A stretch of 64,000 bases of DNA from Acidimicrobiales bacterium (lineage in GTDB: Bacteria > Actinomycetota > Acidimicrobiia > Acidimicrobiales > MedAcidi-G1), in the NCBI GenBank assembly GCA_022452035.1, contig JAKURV010000003.1:1-64000 (forward strand), read 5' to 3'. The translations under genes were made by a program, and so were the position numbers. Positions 8,240-16,322 of the stretch are shown in pieces (positions within the stretch are counted from its first letter, which is position 1; every line of letters begins with the position of its first letter). The notes beneath the pieces were generated by a model. The model was not told the DNA's origin. It made no database searches and saw only the letters and a list, made by a program, of their open reading frames with translations.

Positions 8240-9976
8240 GTGGACCGGCACTATCGCGAGGCATGGGAAGAACTGACCGCACCCGGCGCGCCCTTTGCCT
8301 GGTCGGTGACCGACGTCCGCGGCGTCCCCACCCGGACATACGACGCTGCCCCGCCGAACATGGCTCAGGTCTGGGCCGGTTCAATAGTTCACGGCGATGC
8401 CGATTACCTCGTCTACGAAGATGAGCGGATGTCCTACGCCGAGGCTCACAAAGCGGTCGACGCCCTGGCTGCCCACCTATCCGACGTTGGGGTAGGGCAC
8501 GGAGATCGGGTGGCACTGGCCCTACGGAACTACCCCGAGTGGGCCCTGGCCTACTGGGCCACCGTGCGTCTGGGAGCCGTGGTGATTGGGATGAACGCCT
8601 GGTGGACTGGCCCGGAGCTGGAGTTCGGCCTGGCCGACTCGACTCCCAAGGTCATGGTGTGCGACGCCGAACGTTTAGATCGGGTGATGCCTCATCTCGC
8701 CGGGCTCCGATCCAGCGGACCCCTCCACCTGGTAGGTGTTCGGCTTCCCGCCGGGACCAGGCTTCCCGATGACGCCGTTCGGTGGGAGGACGCCCTAGCT
8801 GGTGCTGCAGAACACGGACCGGCTCCTGAACCCACCATCGATCCCGATGACGACCTCTGCGTCTTTTACACGTCGGGTACTACCGGCCACCCCAAAGGGG
8901 CTGTGCTGACCCATCGTGGTGCCACCTCCAACCTTTTCAACCTGGGTTTCTGGCAGGTCATGGCCGCGTCAGCGGAGGCCCGGGCAGTGGCGGCAGGGGA
9001 ACCTCCTCCAGGGTCCGAGAAGAAAGCCGGAGAGTCGTACCCCGGTTCAGTATTGGCTGTTCCGCTCTTTCATGTCACCGGCTGTAACTGCTGCCTCCAC
9101 CCGATCACCGCCGTGGGCGGCAGGCTCACCCTTATGCACCGCTGGGATCCCGAGGTGGCGCTGGAGTTGATTGAACGAGAACGGCCCGCCAGTTTGACTG
9201 GAGTGCCGACCATGACCCGTGAGTTGCTCAACAGCCCCGACTTTGAACGACGCGACACTTCCAGCCTTTCCCACGTAGGCGGTGGTGGAGCACCGGTACA
9301 GCCCGATCTGGTGCACAAGATCGAGGACCGATTGGAGGGCCGGCCCAGTACCGGCTACGGGTTGACCGAAGTCAACGGGGTCATCACCATCAACGTTGGG
9401 CACTTCTTCATGGCCAAGCCGGCCTCGGCAGGTTCACCGTGCCCGATCATGGAGACTCGGATCGTGGCCGAGGACGGTACCGATCAAGGGCCGGGTGAGC
9501 ACGGCGAGCTGTGGGTCCGCGGCGGAAACGTGTTCCGCGGTTACCTGAACCGACCGGAGGCCAATGCCGAGGCCCTGACCGACGGGTGGTTCCACACCGG
9601 TGACATTGGCTACCTGGATGACGACGGCTTCTTGTTTCTCGTCGACCGGGCCAAGGACATGGTTCTGCGCAGCGGTGAGAACGTCTACTCGGCCGAGGTA
9701 GAGGCAGCCATCTACGAACACCCGGCAGTGGCCGAAGCCGCGGTATTCGCAGTTCCCGATGAACGCCACGGCGAAGCGGTAGGCGCGGCAATCGTTCTGC
9801 TTCCTGGGGCCGAATGTTCAGCCGAGGAACTGCGGGACCACACCCGTCGCTTGATCGCCGTGTTCAAGGTGCCGGAACACCTGTGGTTCCTGGACGAGGC
9901 GTTGCCCACTAACGCCAATGGCAAGTTCGTTAAACGCGACCTTCGGGACCGTCTGGTCGGTACACCGAGCAACTGA
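8240..9976 (+). CDS. Acyl-CoA ligase (AMP-forming), first of a tandem pair
   Basis: Activates a carboxylic acid to its CoA thioester through an acyl-adenylate, 578 residues. ANL-superfamily motifs are present: YTSGTTGHPKGAVLTH (P-loop), GYGLTE, DGWFHTGDIGY, and the C-terminal Lys in NANGKFVKRD. The GTG at 8240, after GGGAAGGG, fits the family start; the upstream in-frame stretch from 8114 lacks similarity. The next ligase gene follows after ten bases with its own ribosome site, so the two are cotranscribed. The opening residues (APGAPF...VRGVPTRT) resemble those of that neighbour. The substrate acid is unknown, perhaps aromatic or medium-chain. Confidence 0.9.
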   Translation: MDRHYREAWEELTAPGAPFAWSVTDVRGVPTRTYDAAPPNMAQVWAGSIVHGDADYLVYEDERMSYAEAHKAVDALAAHLSDVGVGHGDRVALALRNYPEWALAYWATVRLGAVVIGMNAWWTGPELEFGLADSTPKVMVCDAERLDRVMPHLAGLRSSGPLHLVGVRLPAGTRLPDDAVRWEDALAGAAEHGPAPEPTIDPDDDLCVFYTSGTTGHPKGAVLTHRGATSNLFNLGFWQVMAASAEARAVAAGEPPPGSEKKAGESYPGSVLAVPLFHVTGCNCCLHPITAVGGRLTLMHRWDPEVALELIERERPASLTGVPTMTRELLNSPDFERRDTSSLSHVGGGGAPVQPDLVHKIEDRLEGRPSTGYGLTEVNGVITINVGHFFMAKPASAGSPCPIMETRIVAEDGTDQGPGEHGELWVRGGNVFRGYLNRPEANAEALTDGWFHTGDIGYLDDDGFLFLVDRAKDMVLRSGENVYSAEVEAAIYEHPAVAEAAVFAVPDERHGEAVGAAIVLLPGAECSAEELRDHTRRLIAVFKVPEHLWFLDEALPTNANGKFVKRDLRDRLVGTPSN

Positions 9977-9986
9977 GGAGGGCCAC

Positions 9987-11690
9987 GTGCCTGACCAGGA
10001 CGATGCACCGGTCGCCGATGGTGACCCAGATCCGATGGCAGCAGTCATGGCATTGCTGGCCCCCGGGGCTCCGTTTGAGATGGGAACCGAGAAGGTGCTG
10101 GGCGTTCCCCTTCAGGTCTTCGTCCAACGGGCTGGTTCACTACGCGAGTTGCTGACATCGTCAACCCGGTTCGGAGACGTTGACTATGCGGTATTCCACG
10201 ATGGAGACCGTCGCCGGGCAGTGACCTTCACCGAACATGAGCGCCGGGTGGCCTCGGTCGCTGCCGCCCTAGCGGACCGAGGGATCGGGCCTACCGACCG
10301 GGTGGCAATCCTGGCCGCCAATTGTCCGGAATGGTTGGAGACCTTTTGGGCAGTGGTGTCGTTGGGGGCGATCGCCGTGGCCTGTAACGGCTGGTGGACC
10401 CGTGACGAGGTCGAGCACGCCCTGGCTCATACCCGCCCGGTGCTCCTTGTGGCCGACCGGAAACGCCTGGCTCGACTAGAGGGTGCCGATCCGGGCATGC
10501 CAGTCGTCGTGATCGAAGACGACTTCGTCGCACTCCAAGAGTTCTCCCCTGATGCCGCCCTACCCAACGTAGCCATCGACGAGGACCAGCCAGCACTGCT
10601 CCAGTTCACCTCGGGGACCACCGGCCAGCCCAAAGCCGCCATACTCAGCCACCGCAGCATCGTTGCCTTCGTCCAGGTCGTCACCTTCCTGGGTGCCGCC
10701 CAGGCAGCCTCGGTCGGGGCATCGACGTCCGGCACAACTCGACCTCGTCTAGCCGTATTCCCCATGTTCCACATCTCGGGCCTACAGAGTTCCAGCGTCA
10801 CCCCGATGGCCACTGGTGCCGGCAACGTCTGGCCCATGGGGAAGTTCGACCCGGCCACCGTGATCCGGCTGACAAACGAAGAACGGATCTACGCGTGGAA
10901 CGGCACAGCCACCCATATTTTCCGCCTGTTGGAGGATCCGACAATTAAGGATTTGGACGCGACCCTGATCGAGACCGTGGCCATCGGCGGTTCAGCAAGC
11001 ACCCCAGAGCTCATCCGAGCTACCGAAGAGCGGTTCCCTCACCTAGTGGACACCTTCACCTCCGGCTACGGCCTAACCGAGTCAGGTGGGATGGTCAGCC
11101 ACGCCAGCAACGAGATGCTGAAGGCCAACCCTGACAGCGTCGGCATAGCCATGCCAACCGTCGAGTTGAAGATCGTCAATGACGATGGCGTCGAGTTGCC
11201 CGAAGGCGAGAACGGCTCAATCTGCGTGCGCAGCCCCCTGACCATGATCGGCTACTGGGAAGACGAGGACGCGACAGCCGCGGCGATCCTGTCCGACCGA
11301 TGGCTACAGACCGGCGACTTCGGCCGTTTGGAAGGTGGCCAACTGTTTCTGGCCAGCCGGCTGCGGGACCTAATCCTCCGCGGTGGTGAAAACGTTTACC
11401 CGGCCGAGGTCGAGGCCCGACTTGAACAGCATCCCGCAGTCGCCGAGTGTGCAGTCGGCGGAGTCGACCACCGGACCCTCGGCCAGGAGGTCAAGGCCTA
11501 CGTCGTGTTGCGCCCCGGGAAAACCCTGGACTTGGAAGAGGTGAGGGCGTTCTGCGCAAAGGTTCTCGCCTCCTACAAGCTGCCTGACCACCTCGAGGTC
11601 CTCGAAGAACCCCTGCCACGCAACGCCACCGGCAAAGTGCTTAAGACAGTCCTGCAAGGCGAAGCCGTCCAGACGTTTATCGAAGAGTAG
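9987..11690 (+). CDS. Acyl-CoA ligase (AMP-forming), second of a tandem pair
   Basis: 567-residue ANL-superfamily ligase with FTSGTTGQPKAAILSH, GYGLTE, WLQTGDFG and the C-terminal catalytic Lys in NATGKVLKTV. The GTG at 9987 follows GAGGAGGG and lies ten bases after the previous stop; the frame extending back to 9918 overlaps the first ligase and is not used. The N-terminal APGAPFE...KVLGVPLQ parallels that of the first ligase, suggesting an old duplication with changed specificity. The carotenoid-oxygenase gene follows after 46 bases, probably in the same transcript. It could act on a cleavage product, but this is inferred from position only. Confidence 0.9.
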   Translation: MPDQDDAPVADGDPDPMAAVMALLAPGAPFEMGTEKVLGVPLQVFVQRAGSLRELLTSSTRFGDVDYAVFHDGDRRRAVTFTEHERRVASVAAALADRGIGPTDRVAILAANCPEWLETFWAVVSLGAIAVACNGWWTRDEVEHALAHTRPVLLVADRKRLARLEGADPGMPVVVIEDDFVALQEFSPDAALPNVAIDEDQPALLQFTSGTTGQPKAAILSHRSIVAFVQVVTFLGAAQAASVGASTSGTTRPRLAVFPMFHISGLQSSSVTPMATGAGNVWPMGKFDPATVIRLTNEERIYAWNGTATHIFRLLEDPTIKDLDATLIETVAIGGSASTPELIRATEERFPHLVDTFTSGYGLTESGGMVSHASNEMLKANPDSVGIAMPTVELKIVNDDGVELPEGENGSICVRSPLTMIGYWEDEDATAAAILSDRWLQTGDFGRLEGGQLFLASRLRDLILRGGENVYPAEVEARLEQHPAVAECAVGGVDHRTLGQEVKAYVVLRPGKTLDLEEVRAFCAKVLASYKLPDHLEVLEEPLPRNATGKVLKTVLQGEAVQTFIEE

Positions 11691-11736
11691 AAACCCGGCG
11701 CGGTGAGGCGGCGGGGGCCTGTGGGAGGCTCCGGCC

Positions 11737-13089
11737 ATGGTCGGTGACAACCCCTATCTGGAGGGCGCCCTGGCACCGGTACCCGACGAGGTCCTAGCGC
11801 TGGACCTACCAGTGACCGGGACTTTGCCTGAGGAGCTGGAGGGCCGGTGGCTCCGTAACGGCCCGAATCCCCTGGGGCCAACTGATCCGGCCACCCACCA
11901 TTGGTTCTTAGGGGACGGGATGGTCCACGGCGTGAGGTTGTGCGGCGGCCGAGCCGAGTGGTACCGCAACCGTTGGGTCCGTGGCCCGAGGGTGGCCGAG
12001 GCGCTAGGGGAGCCCCACCCCGCCGGGACCTCCTTTGGCGATCGAGACTTCGGGCCCAACACTTCCGTGGGCGGGTTTGCCGGCAAGACGTGGGCCATGG
12101 TCGAGGCAGGAACAACACCGATGACCCTGACTTACGAACTGGACACCATCGACTACGACGATTTCGAAGGCACACTCCCGGCCGGCTTCACCGCCCACCC
12201 GAAGTTCGACCCGACGACCGGTGAGTTACATGGCGTCTGCTACGCGTACCCCGACCTTCCAGACCGGGTACAGCATGTGGTCGTCGGTCCGGAAGGAACG
12301 GTGTCCTCGGTGACCGACGTTCCCGTCGACGGAATGCCCATGGTCCACGACATGTCGCTGACCGAGACAAACGTCCTGATCTACGACCTTCCGGTGTGCC
12401 TCGACCTTGAAATGGCCATCGGTGGTTCACCCTTCCCGTTCTCCTGGAACCCAAATCATCCGGCTCGGGTCGGGGTCCTGCCTCGTGCTGGTACGGCGGA
12501 CGACGTGGTGTGGTGCGAAGCCCCACAGGCCTATGTATTCCACCCTGTCAACGCTTACGACACCGGAGATGGTGGCGTGGTGGTCGACGTGTGCCGGTAC
12601 AACTCGATGTTTGATCAGGACCGACGAGGACCGGTAGGTGACAGCGCCCCGACACTGGCTCGGTGGACGGTGGATTCGACGACCCGGCGGGTAACCGAGA
12701 AGCCTCTCGCTGACGGCCACCACGAGTTCCCGGCCCACGACCCACGGGTCGCCACTAGGTCCTACCGGTATGCGTACACAGCGGACGGCCTGACGCTGGG
12801 GCCGACCACCCGTATCGACGTGGAGACCGGTACCTCGGTCATTCACGACCACGGAAAGGGACGTTACGGAGCCGAACCAGTGGTCATCCCCAAGTATCGC
12901 TCGACCACCGAGGACGACGTCTGGGTGCTGGTGTGCGTCAACGACCGGGCCGGTGGCCCCGCAGAACTGGTGGTCCTCGACGGAGGTGATCTGGCCAGTC
13001 CGCCGGTGGCCCGGGTACACCTCCCCCGCAGGGTTCCGGACGGATTCCATGGTTCATGGATACCCGACTCCTCAGTACCACCACCGTGA
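11737..13089 (+). CDS. Carotenoid/stilbene-cleaving dioxygenase (RPE65/CCD family)
   Basis: Non-haem iron oxygenase of 450 residues that would split a carbon-carbon double bond in a carotenoid, apocarotenoid or stilbene-type compound to aldehydes or ketones. All four iron-binding His are visible: H154 (TAHPKFDP), H204 (MVHDMS), H269 (FHPVNA) and H438 (FHGSWIPD). The N-terminal LEGRWLRNGPNP and the DGMVHGVRL strand are also family marks. The ATG at 11737 follows GGGAGG by eight bases. The stop codon overlaps the next start (GTGA). Linked acyl-CoA ligases could activate acids formed from the aldehyde products. Lignostilbene versus carotenoid substrate cannot be settled here. Confidence 0.9.
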   Translation: MVGDNPYLEGALAPVPDEVLALDLPVTGTLPEELEGRWLRNGPNPLGPTDPATHHWFLGDGMVHGVRLCGGRAEWYRNRWVRGPRVAEALGEPHPAGTSFGDRDFGPNTSVGGFAGKTWAMVEAGTTPMTLTYELDTIDYDDFEGTLPAGFTAHPKFDPTTGELHGVCYAYPDLPDRVQHVVVGPEGTVSSVTDVPVDGMPMVHDMSLTETNVLIYDLPVCLDLEMAIGGSPFPFSWNPNHPARVGVLPRAGTADDVVWCEAPQAYVFHPVNAYDTGDGGVVVDVCRYNSMFDQDRRGPVGDSAPTLARWTVDSTTRRVTEKPLADGHHEFPAHDPRVATRSYRYAYTADGLTLGPTTRIDVETGTSVIHDHGKGRYGAEPVVIPKYRSTTEDDVWVLVCVNDRAGGPAELVVLDGGDLASPPVARVHLPRRVPDGFHGSWIPDSSVPPP

Positions 13090-13715
13090 GTACCGAACAT
13101 GCCCAGGCCGAACGAGGCCTCCTATGCGACCTGATGTTGGAGGCGGGTCCCGACGCGCCGACCCTGTGCGAGGGATGGACCACGGCACACCTGGCCGCCC
13201 ACCTGTGCCTCCGGGAGCGCCGACTCGACGTGGGCCTAGGCCTGGTCTTGCCCGGACCGTTCGCCCACTACACGGCGTGGACCACCGACCGGGTGGCCCA
13301 ACGGGCCCCCTTCGAGAGCCTCGTCTCCCGGATCCGGTCAGGACCACCAACCCTGGTCCGACCGATCGACGGGCCGATGAACCTGTTGGAGTTCTTCGTC
13401 CACATCGAGGACATCCGACGGGCCGTCGAAGGGTGGTCGCTCCGAGAGAACGAGGCCCTCCAGGACGCCCTGTGGCCGTTCCAGCGGTCCCGGACCAAGA
13501 TGCAGACCCGACGGTTGGACGACGTAGACCTGTCAATCGCCCGGCGGGGCGGGCCGGCCGTCCACGTGCGGTCCGGGATCCGCCAGGTCACGGTGACCGG
13601 CGAGCCAGGTGAGCTGGCGCTGTACTTCTTCGGGCGGCGCGACCATGCCGTGGTGGATCTCGACGGCGACCCAGAGGGGATCCGCGAGGTGTCCACCGCT
13701 CCGATCGGCTTCTAG
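13086..13715 (+). CDS. TIGR03085 family protein (DinB/maleylpyruvate isomerase-like fold)
   Basis: 209 residues matching the actinobacterial TIGR03085 group: AERGLLCDLM, GPDAPTLCEGWTTAHLAAHL, RERR, and FFVHIEDIRRA with a conserved His. This four-helix fold usually binds a metal through three His and is linked to mycothiol-dependent or metal-dependent chemistry; the exact reaction is not known. The GTG at 13086 overlaps the oxygenase stop codon as GTGA, indicating translational coupling, and fits the family start. An ATG at 13056 is possible but would add eleven unrelated residues. Confidence 0.85.
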   Translation: MSTEHAQAERGLLCDLMLEAGPDAPTLCEGWTTAHLAAHLCLRERRLDVGLGLVLPGPFAHYTAWTTDRVAQRAPFESLVSRIRSGPPTLVRPIDGPMNLLEFFVHIEDIRRAVEGWSLRENEALQDALWPFQRSRTKMQTRRLDDVDLSIARRGGPAVHVRSGIRQVTVTGEPGELALYFFGRRDHAVVDLDGDPEGIREVSTAPIGF

Positions 13716-13736
13716 GTCGCCGAGGGGAGGCGGGAG

Positions 13737-14861
13737 ATGGTCTCTGATGAACGTCGACCGACGCTGCCCTGCTTGGTGGTCTGCCCACCGGGCCTGGAGG
13801 ACGTGGTGACCGCCGAGTTGGACGACCTGGGGATCCGGGCGCGGCGGACGGGCAAGGGCTCGATCTCGGCGGACCTGACGACCCGGCAGCTGTACGCCGC
13901 CAACCTGTTCCTGCGGTCGGCAACTCGCGTGCTGGTTCGGGTGGCCCGGTTTACCGTGCGGTCCTTCGCCGACCTGGAGCGCTGGATCAGAGAGGTGGAC
14001 TGGGACCCGTGGATCGGGCCGGAGGATCGGCCACGGGTACGGGTCACCACCCGGCACTCGAAGCTCTGGCACGACGGCGCAGTGGCTGAACGCTTCACCT
14101 CGGTGCTGGGCCCGGGGTCCGAAGAGGGACGAGAACAGCTGGTAGTCGTGCGGGCTGTGGACGACCGGTTCACAGTCAGCGTGGACTCCTCGGGGGCACC
14201 ACTCCACGAGCGGGGGTGGAGGCAGGCCACGGCACGGGCTCCCCTCCGGGAGTCGGTGGCCGCAGCGCTGCTGACCGCTGCTCGGTGGGATCCCACTACG
14301 CCCCTCGTCGACCCGCTCTGCGGGTCGGGGACCATCGCCATCGAGGCGGCGCTGCGGGCCACCGGATCCGCCCCTGCCGGTCAGCGGGATCTGGCGTTCC
14401 AGTCGTGGCCGGGGTTCGAACCTGGGACGTGGGCCAGCGTCACCGCCGAGGCCGACCGACGGGTCTCCGAGGCCGGCGCGGTGCCATCCATCGTGGCCGC
14501 TGACCGCGATGCGGGTGCCATCGAGTCGGCACAGTCCAACGCCCAACGGGCCGGGGTGGAGGACCTCATCGAGTGGCGGCGGGCCCCCATCGCCGACCTG
14601 GCCCCTCCCGCCGGCGTCCAGGCAGAGAGCGGCCTACTGGCCACCAACCCACCGTGGGGTGGTCGAGTGTCCGGCGGCGACCTCCGGAACCTCTACGCCA
14701 CGCTTGGTCGGGTGGCGGCCGAACGGTTCGCAGGCTGGTCCTTGGGAGTACTGGTTGCCGACCGGGGCCTGGCCCGCCAGGTGCGGCCCGGCCTCACCGA
14801 GACGCTCGACCTGGAACTCGGCGGCCGACGGGCCTGGTTCCTGACCGGCCGGGTCGGCTAA
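13737..14861 (+). CDS. THUMP-domain SAM-dependent RNA methyltransferase (RlmL N-half/Trm14-like)
   Basis: 374 residues. The N-terminal part (about 10-160) looks like a THUMP RNA-binding region (PPGLEDVVTAELDDLG, QLYAANLFLRSATRVLVRVA). The C-terminal part is a Rossmann-like methyltransferase with VDPLCGSGTIAIEAAL as SAM-binding motif I and NPPWGG as the N-P-P-aromatic catalytic motif of N2-guanine or N6-adenine methylases. Most likely it methylates rRNA or tRNA in the cytoplasm; the target base cannot be assigned. The ATG at 13737 follows a GGGGAGGCGGGAG ribosome site. It trails the TIGR03085 gene by 21 bases. Confidence 0.85.
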   Translation: MVSDERRPTLPCLVVCPPGLEDVVTAELDDLGIRARRTGKGSISADLTTRQLYAANLFLRSATRVLVRVARFTVRSFADLERWIREVDWDPWIGPEDRPRVRVTTRHSKLWHDGAVAERFTSVLGPGSEEGREQLVVVRAVDDRFTVSVDSSGAPLHERGWRQATARAPLRESVAAALLTAARWDPTTPLVDPLCGSGTIAIEAALRATGSAPAGQRDLAFQSWPGFEPGTWASVTAEADRRVSEAGAVPSIVAADRDAGAIESAQSNAQRAGVEDLIEWRRAPIADLAPPAGVQAESGLLATNPPWGGRVSGGDLRNLYATLGRVAAERFAGWSLGVLVADRGLARQVRPGLTETLDLELGGRRAWFLTGRVG

Positions 14862-14880
14862 GGCGACGGAACCTCTGGGT

Positions 14881-15018
14881 TCAGCCCACGGCGGCGGCGG
14901 CCCTCATGTCCGGATGCAGGGCACAGAACAGGGTGCAGGTGCCCGGTTCAGGCGAGTCCAACAGGTAGTTGTCACCATCAGAGAGACGGCGATCCCGCGG
15001 CCCCTTATGCCTCTCCAC
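14881..15018 (-). pseudogene. Cupredoxin C-terminal fragment (copper-site remnant)
   Basis: A frame of about 45 codons, ending at 14881 on the minus strand, encodes YLLDSPEPGTCTLFCALHP followed by DM and a short alanine-rich tail. PGT-x-x-x-FC-x-LHP-x-M is the C-terminal copper-binding loop (Cys, His, Met) of small blue-copper proteins. The rest of the roughly 100-residue domain is missing: upstream the frame runs into the LLM oxidoreductase gene out of register and meets a stop. The best possible start is GTG at 15018, with no good ribosome site. I read it as the stranded 3' end of a deleted cupredoxin gene; a very short functional peptide is less likely. Confidence 0.55.
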
Positions 15019-16258
15019 CGGGCCGAGGGATCAGGTAGTCGGGATCAACAGCACGCGGGCCCTCCCGACGGGCCAAGGCGGCGGCCACTGCATCGGCGAG
15101 CCGTTCGTCACGGGCCGCCACGTGGGCTGGGTCCCGTTCGGCAAACTCGCCCATCACCTCGCGGGCGAAGAGCTCCATTGACTCACAGATGTGCTCATGA
15201 CGGTTCCGCCCGGCCTGACTGACGAAAATCACCTGGTCCACGCCAGCCGCCTCGTACTCCCGCAGGAGGTCCCGGACCTGATCGGGGGTGCCGATAGCAC
15301 CCCGGAGGGCCAGCAGCCCATTGCCCTGCATCTGGGCTCGGAGGTTGCCGCCCAGCTGGGTGGCCGTGTCCCGGTCGAAGCCGTACAGGCTGCGGTTACG
15401 GGTGAATTCCTCGTGGACGTCGGTGACGCCGGGACGGTGCTGACCGAACCCGTAGTAATGGGCCAGCGAGTATCCGAAAAAGTGAGCCCCGTCGATGCCA
15501 CGCTCCAGCGCTGTTTCCTCGTCCTCGTGGCACAAGAAAGGCAGCACGCACGCCACGTTTGGGTTGACGGCGAACCCCGCTGGGACGCAGGCCTCCGAGG
15601 CGATGATCTCGTGATACTCGCCGATCCACTGCTCGGCCTCGCCGGGCTCCACGAAGGCGAAGGTCAGGGCGCCCATGCCCTTTTGGGCGGCCAGGTGAAT
15701 GGTCTCCCGCTGGCTGCACGCCACCCATAGCGGGGGGTGGGGGCGTTGGAGAGGCTTGGGTACCACGTTTCGGGGCGGCATGGACAGCCACGGTCCCTCC
15801 CAGCCGGCGAATGGCTCCTCCACCATCATCCGCGTCGCAGCCTCGATGTGGTCCAGCCACTGGTCCCGCTTGGTGGCCCGGTCAATGCCGAAGCCGTCCA
15901 GCTCGGCGTTGGACGAAGACTCCCCGGTGCCGAACTCCACCCGGCCCCCGGACACCAGATCCAGGGTGTTGATCCGCTCCACCACTCGCGCCGTGTGGTT
16001 GTAGGCCGCCGGGAGCAGCGTGATGCCGTGCCCTAGCCGGATCCGGGACGTGCGCTGGCTGGCCGCGGCCAGGAAAACCTCGGGAGCCGAGCTGTGGCTG
16101 TATTCCTCCAGGAAGTGGTGCTCCACCTCCCACACGTAATCGAAGCCCAGGCGGTCGGCCAGCTCCACCTGCTCCAGGGCATCAGTGAAGAGCCGGTGCT
16201 CGTCGCCGTCAGCCCACGGTCTAGCCATCTGGTGTTCGTAGAACACGCCGAACCGCAT
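15005..16258 (-). CDS. LLM-class flavin-dependent oxidoreductase (bacterial luciferase-like)
   Basis: 417-residue TIM-barrel oxidoreductase of the luciferase-like monooxygenase superfamily. Family marks include FGVFYEHQMARPW at the start, DRLGFDYVWEVEHHF, LAAASQRTSRIRLGHGI and TLDLVSGGRVEFGTGE. Members use FMN or F420 to hydroxylate or reduce organic substrates; which cofactor is used here is not visible. The ATG at 16258 lies exactly six bases after a TAGGGT box on the coding strand, so the mRNA is probably leaderless. The gene is divergent from the YceI gene and ends against the cupredoxin remnant. Confidence 0.88.
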   Translation of the reverse strand: MRFGVFYEHQMARPWADGDEHRLFTDALEQVELADRLGFDYVWEVEHHFLEEYSHSSAPEVFLAAASQRTSRIRLGHGITLLPAAYNHTARVVERINTLDLVSGGRVEFGTGESSSNAELDGFGIDRATKRDQWLDHIEAATRMMVEEPFAGWEGPWLSMPPRNVVPKPLQRPHPPLWVACSQRETIHLAAQKGMGALTFAFVEPGEAEQWIGEYHEIIASEACVPAGFAVNPNVACVLPFLCHEDEETALERGIDGAHFFGYSLAHYYGFGQHRPGVTDVHEEFTRNRSLYGFDRDTATQLGGNLRAQMQGNGLLALRGAIGTPDQVRDLLREYEAAGVDQVIFVSQAGRNRHEHICESMELFAREVMGEFAERDPAHVAARDERLADAVAAALARREGPRAVDPDYLIPRPGGEA

Positions 16259-16264
16259 GGGGCG

Positions 16265-16270
16265 ACCCTA
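16265..16270 (-). promoter_or_regulatory. -10 box TAGGGT of the LLM oxidoreductase gene (leaderless)
   Basis: On the minus strand TAGGGT ends six bases before the ATG at 16258. Its divergent partner promoter is at 16311-16316. Confidence 0.55.
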
Positions 16271-16310
16271 CGGCTCGCGGTCCGAACAGTTCCGATCGAA
16301 GGTCGGGGCG

Positions 16311-16316
16311 TAAGGT
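16311..16316 (+). promoter_or_regulatory. -10 box TAAGGT of the YceI gene (leaderless)
   Basis: TAAGGT is followed by six bases and then the ATG at 16323, with no ribosome-binding sequence between. Confidence 0.55.
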
Positions 16317-16322
16317 CGAACC

